From the NCBI RefSeq assembly GCF_017874215.1, contig NZ_JAGGLB010000012.1, forward strand, positions 124,001 to 188,000: 64,000 nt of DNA, read 5' to 3'. This DNA is from Paenibacillus eucommiae. Lineage in GTDB: Bacteria > Bacillota > Bacilli > Paenibacillales > NBRC-103111. Numbering within the stretch: position 1 is the first letter of the stretch; each line of letters opens with the position of its first letter. This document shows, piece by piece, positions 53,048-60,907 of this stretch. The position numbers and the translations under genes are program-made. Under the pieces are notes generated by a model. It saw only the letters and a list, made by a program, of their open reading frames with translations. It searched no databases and had not been told where the DNA came from.

Positions 53048-53069
53048 AAGTTTTCCTCGAGGAAAACTT
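53048..53069. terminator. perfect palindrome between binding-protein and permease genes
   Basis: AAGTTTTCCTC and its exact complement GAGGAAAACTT meet with no loop, overlapping the stop codon of the binding-protein gene. It lies just before the AAGGAGG site of the next gene. It could stabilise the upstream mRNA or partly stop transcription so that the binding protein is made in excess. Confidence 0.6.
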
Positions 53070-54747
53070 ACTTCACAAGCGATACATCGTTAAATAATGG
53101 GTATCCAAGCGAATCGAATTTTAATCCTTCAACGGTTTTCGATGCTGCAACTGTGTATGGAAAAATATAAATAGGGATAATGACTGCTTCATTAATGATC
53201 CATTGCTGGGCCTCCTTGTAGATTTCCTCCCGTTTTTGCGGATCCTGTTCAACCGTTCCTTGCTCCAGCAGCTTATCCAGTTCAGGACTGGAAAGCCCAG
53301 GCAAGCTTGTGTATCCAGTACCGCCAGCAGTAGCAGGCGTATGATAAATAGCTCTTAAAGCATCCGGATCGGAATTCACCTGGCTGTTGCCATGGAGATC
53401 ATAGTTTCCATTTTTATATACGACAGTTAATAAATCCTTCGTGATTTCAACGTTCACAGCCACGCCAATTTGCTTTAATTGCTGTTGGACGATAACGGCA
53501 ATATCGTTTCTTTTCTCCCTGTTAGGCGAAGCGTCCACATAATGAAGGGTCAACTGTTTGCCATCCTTCTCACGGACTCCATCAGCACCTCGAACCCAGC
53601 CCAACTCATCCAGCAGTTGATTGGCTTTATCCACATCGGGCTGCCAGCTGTTCTCAAGCGACTTGTCATAACCGAGTATACCTGGGCTTAGAGGCGACCA
53701 AGCTCGCTCATACGTGCCAAGATACAATGTTTTTACAATCGCATCCACATCAATCGCATATTTCAGAGCTTGCCTTGCCTTCAATTCATTCCAAGGTGCT
53801 TTATTCTGATTGAAAAAGAGTGTGTAGGGCAATCCGACTGTATTTACTTTAAACAGTTGAAGCTTAGGATCGTTTTGCAGCGCTAAAATGTTCTGCGGAG
53901 GCACCGTTTCAGCTGCCAGTATTTGCCCGCTTTGTACACTTCCAATTCGGGTTGCTTCTTCAGGAACGATTTTGAAAGTAACCTTGTCCAGATAGGCCTG
54001 CCCTTTATTGGCAACAAGCTCTGGAGCCCAGTTGTAGTTCGGGTTTCTTTCCACTGTTATATCCGCATTCTCCTGCCAGCTCACAAATTTATAAGGGCCT
54101 GTTCCTACTGGATTCTTGCCGAGCTGGTCCCCATATTGCTTAGCTGCTGTAGGCGACACGATACCTAATAAAGCTTGACTTACGTTGCCTAAAAAGGAGC
54201 TTGATGGCGTTTCAAGATCCAACTTTACCGTGTATTCATCAATAACCTCTGAAGATTGGTAGGGCCTGACAAGCGCTCTGGCATTGCCAGCTTTCGTCTC
54301 CGGATTAATAATACGGTCAAAATTGTATTTCACTGCCTCTGCGTTAAAGGGGGTTCCATCATGAAACTTCACATCTTTGCGCAGCTTGAACGTGTAGCTA
54401 AGTCCGTCAGGAGAGATTTCCCACTCTGTTGCCAGCCAAGGCTTAATCGAGCCATCAGGCAGCTGGACAACCAGACTGTCATGAAGCGTCCGAATCACCC
54501 GTACTGCAACAGCCCAACCGCTTCTGTGCGGATCCAGAAAATCCGGCGAAGTCGCAAGCGCATAGGTCAATTCACCGCCCTTAACCGGACCCTTCGATGG
54601 CGCCGCAGTTGGTGCCGACGATTCTTTAGCTGGGCTCGAGCCTGCTGCGCCTGTCACATTCTTTCCTGTGTTGCCGCCGCAGCCTGTCAGAACCAACATT
54701 AAGACTGCGGTAAGTGCCGTGTATTTCTTCCAAGCTATTTTGGCCAT
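53068..54747 (-). CDS. peptide ABC transporter substrate-binding lipoprotein (DppA/GsiB type)
   Basis: Extracellular binding protein of family 5, 559 aa. The signal peptide ends at lipobox LTGC (Cys23) and is followed by a Ser/Ala/Pro linker. The family 5 signature is seen as LATEWEISPDGLSYTFKLRKDVKFHDGTPFNAEAVKYNFDRI-type sequence near residues 105-145. It is followed by two permeases and a fused ATPase, together a complete importer. Placement after a flavin monooxygenase and an M20 amidohydrolase suggests uptake of a sulfur-containing peptide or S-conjugate; that is inference. Confidence 0.9.
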   Translation of the reverse strand: MAKIAWKKYTALTAVLMLVLTGCGGNTGKNVTGAAGSSPAKESSAPTAAPSKGPVKGGELTYALATSPDFLDPHRSGWAVAVRVIRTLHDSLVVQLPDGSIKPWLATEWEISPDGLSYTFKLRKDVKFHDGTPFNAEAVKYNFDRIINPETKAGNARALVRPYQSSEVIDEYTVKLDLETPSSSFLGNVSQALLGIVSPTAAKQYGDQLGKNPVGTGPYKFVSWQENADITVERNPNYNWAPELVANKGQAYLDKVTFKIVPEEATRIGSVQSGQILAAETVPPQNILALQNDPKLQLFKVNTVGLPYTLFFNQNKAPWNELKARQALKYAIDVDAIVKTLYLGTYERAWSPLSPGILGYDKSLENSWQPDVDKANQLLDELGWVRGADGVREKDGKQLTLHYVDASPNREKRNDIAVIVQQQLKQIGVAVNVEITKDLLTVVYKNGNYDLHGNSQVNSDPDALRAIYHTPATAGGTGYTSLPGLSSPELDKLLEQGTVEQDPQKREEIYKEAQQWIINEAVIIPIYIFPYTVAASKTVEGLKFDSLGYPLFNDVSLVK

Positions 54748-54788
54748 TGCAAAAATTCCCCCTCTTATATGTGATTGTGAACATCTAA

Positions 54789-56333
54789 TTAAATAGCTTG
54801 CTTCGTCGCCTGAGCAGTAACCTGACCCGTAGTCAGATCAGGCTCCTGCCCTTTAACGTGAACCTGATCAGCAGCATGATCTGTAGCATGATCTGTAGCA
54901 TGATCTGCAACATGGTCTGCAGCATGATCTGCTGCCTGCTCTGTATACTGCTCTGTATACTGCTCTGAGGCATGCTCCGTAAACGACTCCGTTCCCGTAG
55001 CAGCTGCTTTGCGCTGCTCACTATAGCGATTAGCCGGTACTGCTATTCCCAGATTACCGCGAAGAGTGTCCGCCTCATATTCACTGCGGAATATGCCGCG
55101 CTCTCTCAGAATCGGAACGACATGATCGATGAAATCATGCAGGCCGCTAGGTACGCCGGCAGCGATGATAAAACCATCTGCAGCCTCTGCCTCAAACCAT
55201 TCCTGAAGCAAATTCGCCACCTTCTCTGGAGTCCCGATGAAGGGCGTGCGGGGCGTTGCCACTCTAAGTGCAACCTGACGAAGCGTCCTGTTGTGTTCTT
55301 TTGCATCCTGCTTGATTTTATTTGTCGTGCTCTGGAAGCTCTCCTGGCCCAGATCGCCAAGCTCAGGAAACGGCTCATCAAGCGGGTACTGCGAGAAATC
55401 GTGATGTTCGAAAAACCGGCCCAAGTAATCAAGTGCATTTTTGATACTTACCAAAGCTGCCACTTCTTCATATTTGCGCTCCGCCTCTTCCTCTGTGCTG
55501 CCAATAATCGTACCGATACCAGGAAAAATCAGCACATCCTCGGGTGAGCGTCCGTATGCAGCCGTCCTGCTTTTCACATCGTAGTAAAACCGCCTGGCTT
55601 CATCTAACGTCTCGTGACCGGTGAACACGGCATCTGCTCCCTTGGCCGCCAAATTTTTGCCATCCTCTGACGAGCCTGCCTGAAAGATAACCGGCTGTCC
55701 CTGCCTGGATCTGCCAATGTTAAGCGGCCCCTTGACTGAAAAAAACTCGCCTTTATGATCTAAGGTGTGAAGCTTATCAGGGTCAAAGAATACGCCGGTT
55801 TCCTTATCCCGGATAAAAGCATCATCTTCCCAGGAATCCCACAAGCCTTGAGCAACCTGCAAATATTCATCAGCCATGCGATAGCGCTTGTCATGATTCG
55901 GATGCTCCTCCAATGTTTTACCGTAGTTTAATGCAGAGCCTTCCAATGGAGAAGTAACAATATTCCAGCCGGCACGACCGCCGGTAATATGATCAATAGA
56001 GGCGAACTGCCTGGAGACGGTAAACGGCTGGCTATAAGAGGTGGAAAGCGTGCCTACCACGCCGATTCGCGAAGTAACTGCTCCGAGTGCGGACAAGATC
56101 GTAATTGGCTCAAACCGGTTAAGAAAATGAGGAATTGATTTCTCATTAATATATAAACCATCGGCTACGAAGACAAAATCCAATTTGCCCGATTCTGCCT
56201 TCTGGGCCAGCTCCGTGTAGTGTGCGAAATTGACGCTGGCATCAGTTACAGCATCCGGATGTCTCCATGCCGCCATATTGCCCCCTACTCCATGAAGGAT
56301 TGCCCCCAGCTTCAAACTTCTTTGTTTTGCCAT
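54789..56333 (-). CDS. NtaA/DszA-family FMN-dependent monooxygenase with repeat tail
   Basis: Luciferase-fold oxygenase using FMNH2, in the NtaA/SnaA/DszA/YtnJ/YxeK group. Motifs include HGVGGNMAAWRHPDA near the N-terminus, SITRIGVVGTLSTSY-like and HITGGRAGWNIVTSPLEGSALNYG, and GQPVIFQAGSSEDGKN. Its paralogue at 58948-60270 ends at VPANRYAKQEA, but this one runs on about 75 more residues: a Glu/Tyr/Thr then Ala-Asp-His repeat (ADHAADHVADHATDHATDH) encoded by 12-base ATGATCTGTAGC-like DNA units. The core should be intact. In B. subtilis such enzymes cleave C-S bonds of N-acetylated S-substituted cysteines. It lies 41 bases upstream of the importer genes. Confidence 0.88.
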   Translation of the reverse strand: MAKQRSLKLGAILHGVGGNMAAWRHPDAVTDASVNFAHYTELAQKAESGKLDFVFVADGLYINEKSIPHFLNRFEPITILSALGAVTSRIGVVGTLSTSYSQPFTVSRQFASIDHITGGRAGWNIVTSPLEGSALNYGKTLEEHPNHDKRYRMADEYLQVAQGLWDSWEDDAFIRDKETGVFFDPDKLHTLDHKGEFFSVKGPLNIGRSRQGQPVIFQAGSSEDGKNLAAKGADAVFTGHETLDEARRFYYDVKSRTAAYGRSPEDVLIFPGIGTIIGSTEEEAERKYEEVAALVSIKNALDYLGRFFEHHDFSQYPLDEPFPELGDLGQESFQSTTNKIKQDAKEHNRTLRQVALRVATPRTPFIGTPEKVANLLQEWFEAEAADGFIIAAGVPSGLHDFIDHVVPILRERGIFRSEYEADTLRGNLGIAVPANRYSEQRKAAATGTESFTEHASEQYTEQYTEQAADHAADHVADHATDHATDHAADQVHVKGQEPDLTTGQVTAQATKQAI

Positions 56334-56369
56334 TTGAAATCCACCTCTCCCTAACTAATAAATTAAATT

Positions 56370-56392
56370 ATTCCTATATGTTTAGTATGAAT
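56370..56392 (-). promoter_or_regulatory. candidate sulfur-type operator before monooxygenase
   Basis: The minus strand reads ATATAGGAATAATTTAATTT, close to the GGAATT motifs upstream of ssuA and of the M20 gene. It lies about 40 bases before the monooxygenase start in the 146-base gap after the M20 gene. The match is by eye only. Confidence 0.35.
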
Positions 56393-56479
56393 TAAAGGAT
56401 TGAAAAAATCTTATCATCGATGGCTCCTGCCGTCAACCACTATGATAATAGGTTTTTTCTATTCTGAAATAGAATAAAT

Positions 56480-57727
56480 CTATAAGAGCCTGCTTGCATT
56501 TCTTCCTTCTGAATCAGCCAGGTTTGCTTCTTTCACCAGCTCCACATGCAGCTTAGCGCCGTGAACCAGCACCTTTTCATCCACATTGAACCGGGGATGA
56601 TGAATGGAATGAACGCTTCCCTCCTCCTGGCTGCCAGATCCGATGAAGACCAGCGCACCCGGCTTCTGATCGAGGTACCAGCCGAAATCCTCCCCAGCCA
56701 GACTTGGAGTATCCAGCACTATCGTGCTTGCCTTCCCCAGCAAGCGGCCTCCTGCCCGAAGCACATGCTCAACGGCTGTCTTCTCGTTAATCAAAGCCAT
56801 TCCTTCCCGCAGCTGCAGGGCGAAAGCCCCTCCATAGGCATCCGCAATCGCTTGCCCATGGCGATGGATTCCGGCCGTAATCGCTGCGACCGTTTCCTTA
56901 CTGAAGGCACGGTACGTCCCGGCAAGCTCACTTCGGTCAGCGATGACATTAACCGCCGATCCGGCGTGAACCGTACCAAAGGCTAATACAGCTGGCTCGA
57001 CAGGGTTCACCTCGCTGGCCATCATTACCTTCGCTTCTGTAATGAACTGCGCCGCCATCAGGATCGCATCCACCGCTTGATGCGGAGTGCTGTGATGGCC
57101 TGCTTTTCCCTGAAACTCCACCTTGAAATGGCTGGACGCTGCCATCGCATACTTCGGGTGAACACCCAAAGTACCTACCGGAAGCTCCGGCTTCACATGC
57201 TGGGCAAAGCAAATATCAACCCCCTCCAAAATTCCGGCTTCAATCATATCACGCCCGCCTGAAAGCAATCTGCCATCAATCGGGCTTGGCAAGGCACCCT
57301 CCTCGGCCGGTTGAAAAACAAATTTCACAATTCCGGTAAGCTCGTCCCTGAAGGTGCTTAAAGCTTTAGCTGCACCAAGCAGCATGGCTGTATGCACATC
57401 ATGGCCGCAGGCATGCATCTTGCCTGGATACTCTGATCGGTAGTCAACCTCATTCAGCTCAAAAATCGGCAGTGCATCCATATCGGCTCGTAACAAGACG
57501 GTCCTTCCAGGACGCCCTCCCCGCAAAGTGGCTGTAACACCCATACCGAAGTGCTTGCCTACATGCCGTTCAACCTCCAATCCCCACGAATCCAACAGCT
57601 CAGCGACTTTAGCAGCGGTTCTGCCTACATCGTAAAGAACCTCCGGATATTTGTGGAAATCCCTGCGCAGCTCAACCAATTCTTGCTCCAACGATTCGAT
57701 ATAGCTCAGAATAGGTCCCGTATTCAT
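56480..57727 (-). CDS. M20-family amidohydrolase (N-acyl amino acid deacylase type)
   Basis: Metal-dependent amidohydrolase of 415 aa, similar to hippurate hydrolase/YxeP. The metal ligands are seen in MHACGHDVHTAMLLGAA, the catalytic Glu in FQPAEEGA, and the late HxxxH-type segments SIHHPRFNVDE. It has the dimerisation lid (GKAGHHSTPHQAVDAI) in the middle. I take ATG 57727 as the start; it overlaps the stop of a short upstream reading frame with the only strong ribosome site. In cysteine-salvage pathways such enzymes remove the N-acetyl group after C-S cleavage. The adjacent monooxygenase supports that use. Confidence 0.87.
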   Translation of the reverse strand: MNTGPILSYIESLEQELVELRRDFHKYPEVLYDVGRTAAKVAELLDSWGLEVERHVGKHFGMGVTATLRGGRPGRTVLLRADMDALPIFELNEVDYRSEYPGKMHACGHDVHTAMLLGAAKALSTFRDELTGIVKFVFQPAEEGALPSPIDGRLLSGGRDMIEAGILEGVDICFAQHVKPELPVGTLGVHPKYAMAASSHFKVEFQGKAGHHSTPHQAVDAILMAAQFITEAKVMMASEVNPVEPAVLAFGTVHAGSAVNVIADRSELAGTYRAFSKETVAAITAGIHRHGQAIADAYGGAFALQLREGMALINEKTAVEHVLRAGGRLLGKASTIVLDTPSLAGEDFGWYLDQKPGALVFIGSGSQEEGSVHSIHHPRFNVDEKVLVHGAKLHVELVKEANLADSEGRNASRLL

Positions 57728-57768
57728 AATGATGCCGATGCTGCAGCTGTGCACTTTGTTTGAATCAC
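57724..57768 (-). CDS. 14-residue leader peptide coupled to M20 gene
   Basis: A short frame, MIQTKCTAAASASL, begins at GTG 57768 with AAAAGGAG 8 bases upstream and ends at a TGA overlapping the ATG of the M20 gene (ATGA). The M20 ATG itself has no ribosome site, so its translation probably depends on reading this leader. It holds one Cys codon. The alternative, that the M20 protein starts at GTG 57754 in its own frame, lacks a ribosome site. Confidence 0.5.
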   Translation of the reverse strand: MIQTKCTAAASASL

Positions 57769-57790
57769 GATGATGACTCCTTTTTACATC

Positions 57791-57811
57791 AAATTATATA
57801 ATTCCCATTGG
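57791..57811 (-). promoter_or_regulatory. promoter and GGAATT operator of M20 gene
   Basis: On the minus strand CCAATGGGAATTATATAATTT combines a TATAAT -10 box (57798-57793) with a GGAATT motif placed between -10 and -35. A CCGACA -35-like box lies 16 bases upstream of the -10 box. The core AATGGGAATTATA is nearly the same as AATCGGAATTATA at 4950-4962. This layout would suit a repressor. Confidence 0.5.
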
Positions 57812-58022
57812 TTTTGTCGGCTTAACCGTAAATCTACTTTATCATTTCTACAGCTATTCGGCTAATAGAGATATTCTATTTGTATATACAAAAGTCCGAT
57901 AGCAGCACTTAACAGTAAGATCCTAAAGATCCTTTCGAAGAGCTTGACGTTAAAAACGTATCCGACTATCATAGCGGTATACGATAGGCAGTAATTGAAA
58001 GGCGTGAGGGGGAAGCATCACA

Positions 58023-58859
58023 GTGCATATAAGAAAATACGGTACAAATGAGCATACGCTGGATCGGCAGCTGGAATCGGGAGGTATACACCCCTTCTAT
58101 GAAATCTTGTATATTCTTGACGGAGAGGTGGAGCTGCAATGGATGGGACAAACACTCCAATCATCATCTCCCTGCTTGTTCCTGCTCACGCCAAACACCC
58201 CTCATCACCTGAACAAAGTATCCGCAAACTACAGGTATTGGTATATAGAGATCGATATTCCCGATCCGGCAAGCTTTCCTGCTCTGGAGGAAGCCAGCCT
58301 GTGGAACCACTCTCAAAACAGCATGAATTGGCAAGCCGAATTACCAGTAATGATTCAACGCACACTTCATTCGATTGAATGTACGCTCGAATCACTTAAT
58401 GGCTTAAATAAAAAAATTGCCAAAGAGCTTATCGCCCTGGACATGACCAAACTATTCCTCCTTATTAAAAGCTTCGCAGCTGACCATTGCACCCATTCAC
58501 CAGGCGTACTGCCCGCTGCCTATGATGCACTTGGTGCCAAGGAAGCTCTCGTTCATTCCACCATGCGATGGCTCGAGTCCAATTATATGAGCATGATCAC
58601 TCTGCAGCAGCTTGCGGATTACGTGCATTTAAATCCATCATATTTGGATCGTATTTTCAAGGAAATTAATGGAACAACGCCCTTCCAATACTTAAAGGAG
58701 CTGCGCTTGCATGCAGCAAAGAATTACCTGGAAACGACTACCATGACCGTACAGGCCATTTCGGAAGCGGTAGGCCTGCAAAGCATTTACTACTTCAGCA
58801 AGCTGTTTAAAGAAAATTTTGGAAAAAGCCCTACACAGTGGAGAAAAGAGCATACGTGA
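58023..58859 (+). CDS. AraC-family transcriptional regulator
   Basis: A 278-aa regulator. The N-terminal cupin-like part (HPFYEILYILDGEVELQWMG, then LLTPNTPHHL) is followed by two helix-turn-helix motifs (ITLQQLADYVHLNPSYLDRIF and VQAISEAVGLQSIYYFSKLF, ending SPTQWRK). GTG 58023 has GAGGGGGAAG upstream. It is divergent from the M20/monooxygenase/importer genes and convergent with the second monooxygenase operon, so it could control the former. Confidence 0.88.
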   Translation: MHIRKYGTNEHTLDRQLESGGIHPFYEILYILDGEVELQWMGQTLQSSSPCLFLLTPNTPHHLNKVSANYRYWYIEIDIPDPASFPALEEASLWNHSQNSMNWQAELPVMIQRTLHSIECTLESLNGLNKKIAKELIALDMTKLFLLIKSFAADHCTHSPGVLPAAYDALGAKEALVHSTMRWLESNYMSMITLQQLADYVHLNPSYLDRIFKEINGTTPFQYLKELRLHAAKNYLETTTMTVQAISEAVGLQSIYYFSKLFKENFGKSPTQWRKEHT

Positions 58860-58947
58860 AGCGAAGGGATGGGATGGGATGAATGTTCGCAGGCAGCCAG
58901 ATTCCGCCGTACTTATCCAGTACTTTCTTTGCTTTCCATTCCTCGTT

Positions 58948-60270
58948 TCAGGCCTCTTGCTTCGCATAACGATTTGCAGGAACCGGCAGGCCCAGATTGC
59001 CCCGCAGTGTATCACTTTCATATTCGGTGCGGAACAGGCCACGTTCCTGTAAAATAGGAATTACATAGTCCACAAAATCTTCAAGGCTGTTAGGCAGAAC
59101 CGACGTTATCATAAATCCATCTGCTGCACCCGCTTCAAACCATTGCTGAATGATATCGGCAACCTTTGCCGGTGTGCCAATGAATGGACCTTTAGGTGTT
59201 GCGCTTTGCAAAGCTACCTGTCTTAACGTCAAATTCTGTTCCTTCGCTACCCTTTTGATTGTATCCGTTCCACTTTGGAAGCTATTTTTGCCCAAATCAC
59301 CGAGTTCCGGAAAAGGTTCGTCCAGAGGATACTGCGAGAAATCGTGATGCTCGAAAAAACGTCCTAAGTAAAGGAGCGCATTTTCAATTGTCACCAGGCT
59401 GGCAATCTCCTGATATTTACGTTCTGCTGCTTCTTCTGTTTCCCCAACAATCGGAGAGATTTGCGGGAAAATCAAGACCTCATCGGGCGCTCTGCCCAAG
59501 CTGGCCGCCTTGCTTTTAATTTCTTGATAATACTTCACCGATTCATCAAGCGTTGCATGGACTGTGAATACAGCGTCTGCTTCCTTAGCCGCATAATTTT
59601 TACCAACCTCTGAGGAACCTGCCTGAAAAATGACGGGTTGACCCTGCTTGGAGCGGGAAATATTAAGGGGTCCTTTAACAGAGAAAAACTCACCCTTATG
59701 GTTCAGCGTATGCAGCTTATCCGGGTCGAAGAATACGCCGGTTTCTCTATCCCTTACAAAGGCATCATCCTCCCAGGAATCCCATAAGCCTCTTGTGACC
59801 TCAAGATATTCCGTGGCAATCCTGTAGCGTAAATCATGGTCGGGGTGCTGCTCTTTGCTATAATTGGAAGCCGTCCCTTCAAGCGGTGAGGTTACGATGT
59901 TCCAGCCTGCACGGCCCCCGCTAATCTTGTCTATGGAGGCAAACTGGCGTGCTACTGTGAAAGGTTCACTGTAAGAAGTGGACAATGTACCGACAAGGCC
60001 AATGTGGGTGCTGACCGCTGCCAAAGCACTCAGAAGGGCAATAGGTTCGAACCGGTTCAAAAAATGCGGGATCGTTTTTTCATTAATAAATAAACCATCT
60101 GCGATAAAGATCAGATCCAGCTTGCCTTCTTCCGCCTTCTTCACCCATTTCTTATACAGCTCGAAATTAACACTTGCGTCCACCACAGCATCGGGATGCC
60201 GCCAAGCGGACATGTTCCCTCCGACACCATGCAGCAGCGCACCGAATTTTATTTGTTTATCGCTAGCCAT
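58948..60270 (-). CDS. NtaA/DszA-family FMN-dependent monooxygenase
   Basis: Paralogue of the 54789-56333 enzyme, with the same motifs (HGVGGNMSAWRHPDAVVDASVNF, GGRAGWNIVTSPLEGTASNY, GQPVIFQAGSSEVGKNYAAK) and no repeat tail; 440 aa is the usual family length. It starts 2 bases after the acetyltransferase stop, so the two are tightly coupled. The related YtnJ/YxeK proteins act on N-acetyl-S-substituted cysteines. Two such enzymes here may split different S-substituents. It is last in the leftward operon from beyond the right edge. Confidence 0.9.
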   Translation of the reverse strand: MASDKQIKFGALLHGVGGNMSAWRHPDAVVDASVNFELYKKWVKKAEEGKLDLIFIADGLFINEKTIPHFLNRFEPIALLSALAAVSTHIGLVGTLSTSYSEPFTVARQFASIDKISGGRAGWNIVTSPLEGTASNYSKEQHPDHDLRYRIATEYLEVTRGLWDSWEDDAFVRDRETGVFFDPDKLHTLNHKGEFFSVKGPLNISRSKQGQPVIFQAGSSEVGKNYAAKEADAVFTVHATLDESVKYYQEIKSKAASLGRAPDEVLIFPQISPIVGETEEAAERKYQEIASLVTIENALLYLGRFFEHHDFSQYPLDEPFPELGDLGKNSFQSGTDTIKRVAKEQNLTLRQVALQSATPKGPFIGTPAKVADIIQQWFEAGAADGFMITSVLPNSLEDFVDYVIPILQERGLFRTEYESDTLRGNLGLPVPANRYAKQEA

Positions 60271-60272
60271 GT

Positions 60273-60839
60273 TTAATTCCTCCCGGCAATGTAATCATCC
60301 TGATTGTTTAAAATAGCTGTTTCACTTAATCTCAGCCAATAGCTTTTCACTAATGTATTGCCATTTTGCAAATCCTTGTCATACGCTCGTTCAAAGCCAA
60401 GCCGTTCATACAGCCTTACAGCGGATTCCATCATGTCCGACGTATGCAGATGAAGAGTTGCAGCCCCCCATGCGATGGTGCGTCTAACACTTTCTTTGAT
60501 CAGCTCGGTCGCAACTCCTTTGCCTCTGGCCTTGGGCGAAACCGCAAGCAAGCGGATTATAGGCGAATCGATACCTGGCTGGCCATATGCAATATCTGAT
60601 GAGCGAAAAATCAGCACACTGCCTACAATTTCGTCTTTAATAATGGCAATAATTCTTGCTTCCGGACCTTCCCCATATACGGCAGTGCCAATTGATTCCT
60701 TATATTTATCCCACAGTTCCGCAGGCAGTACAGCTTCATACTGTTGGTAGGCTTCGAGTATCAATTGATGAACAACATCTTGATCCAAAGCTTGAGCATC
60801 CCGAATAAGAATGTCGAACGTGTCGGACGTATTCCCCAT
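60273..60839 (-). CDS. GNAT-family N-acetyltransferase
   Basis: A 188-aa acetyl-CoA-dependent acetyltransferase. The acetyl-CoA loop is LAVSPKARGKGVATELIKESVRR-type (about 112-135), followed by LHTSDMMESAVRLYERLGFE. ATG 60839 follows GGGAGAGGATGCTTT; the frame is open another 12 codons upstream. In B. subtilis an acetyltransferase (YtmI/SnaB type) begins S-alkylcysteine salvage by N-acetylation; coupling to the monooxygenase 2 bases downstream fits that role, though the substrate is inferred. Confidence 0.85.
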   Translation of the reverse strand: MGNTSDTFDILIRDAQALDQDVVHQLILEAYQQYEAVLPAELWDKYKESIGTAVYGEGPEARIIAIIKDEIVGSVLIFRSSDIAYGQPGIDSPIIRLLAVSPKARGKGVATELIKESVRRTIAWGAATLHLHTSDMMESAVRLYERLGFERAYDKDLQNGNTLVKSYWLRLSETAILNNQDDYIAGRN

Positions 60840-60907
60840 AAAGCATCCTCTCCCTTTCCTTCTACTAGGAATCACACATACCTAAATCTTCAGCAATCGC
60901 TTGAAAT

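Noticed and set aside
57728..57754. N-terminal extension of the M20 protein from GTG 57754
   Set aside because: No ribosome site precedes it, the extra residues do not resemble the family, and a well-initiated leader frame occupies the same bases in another frame.
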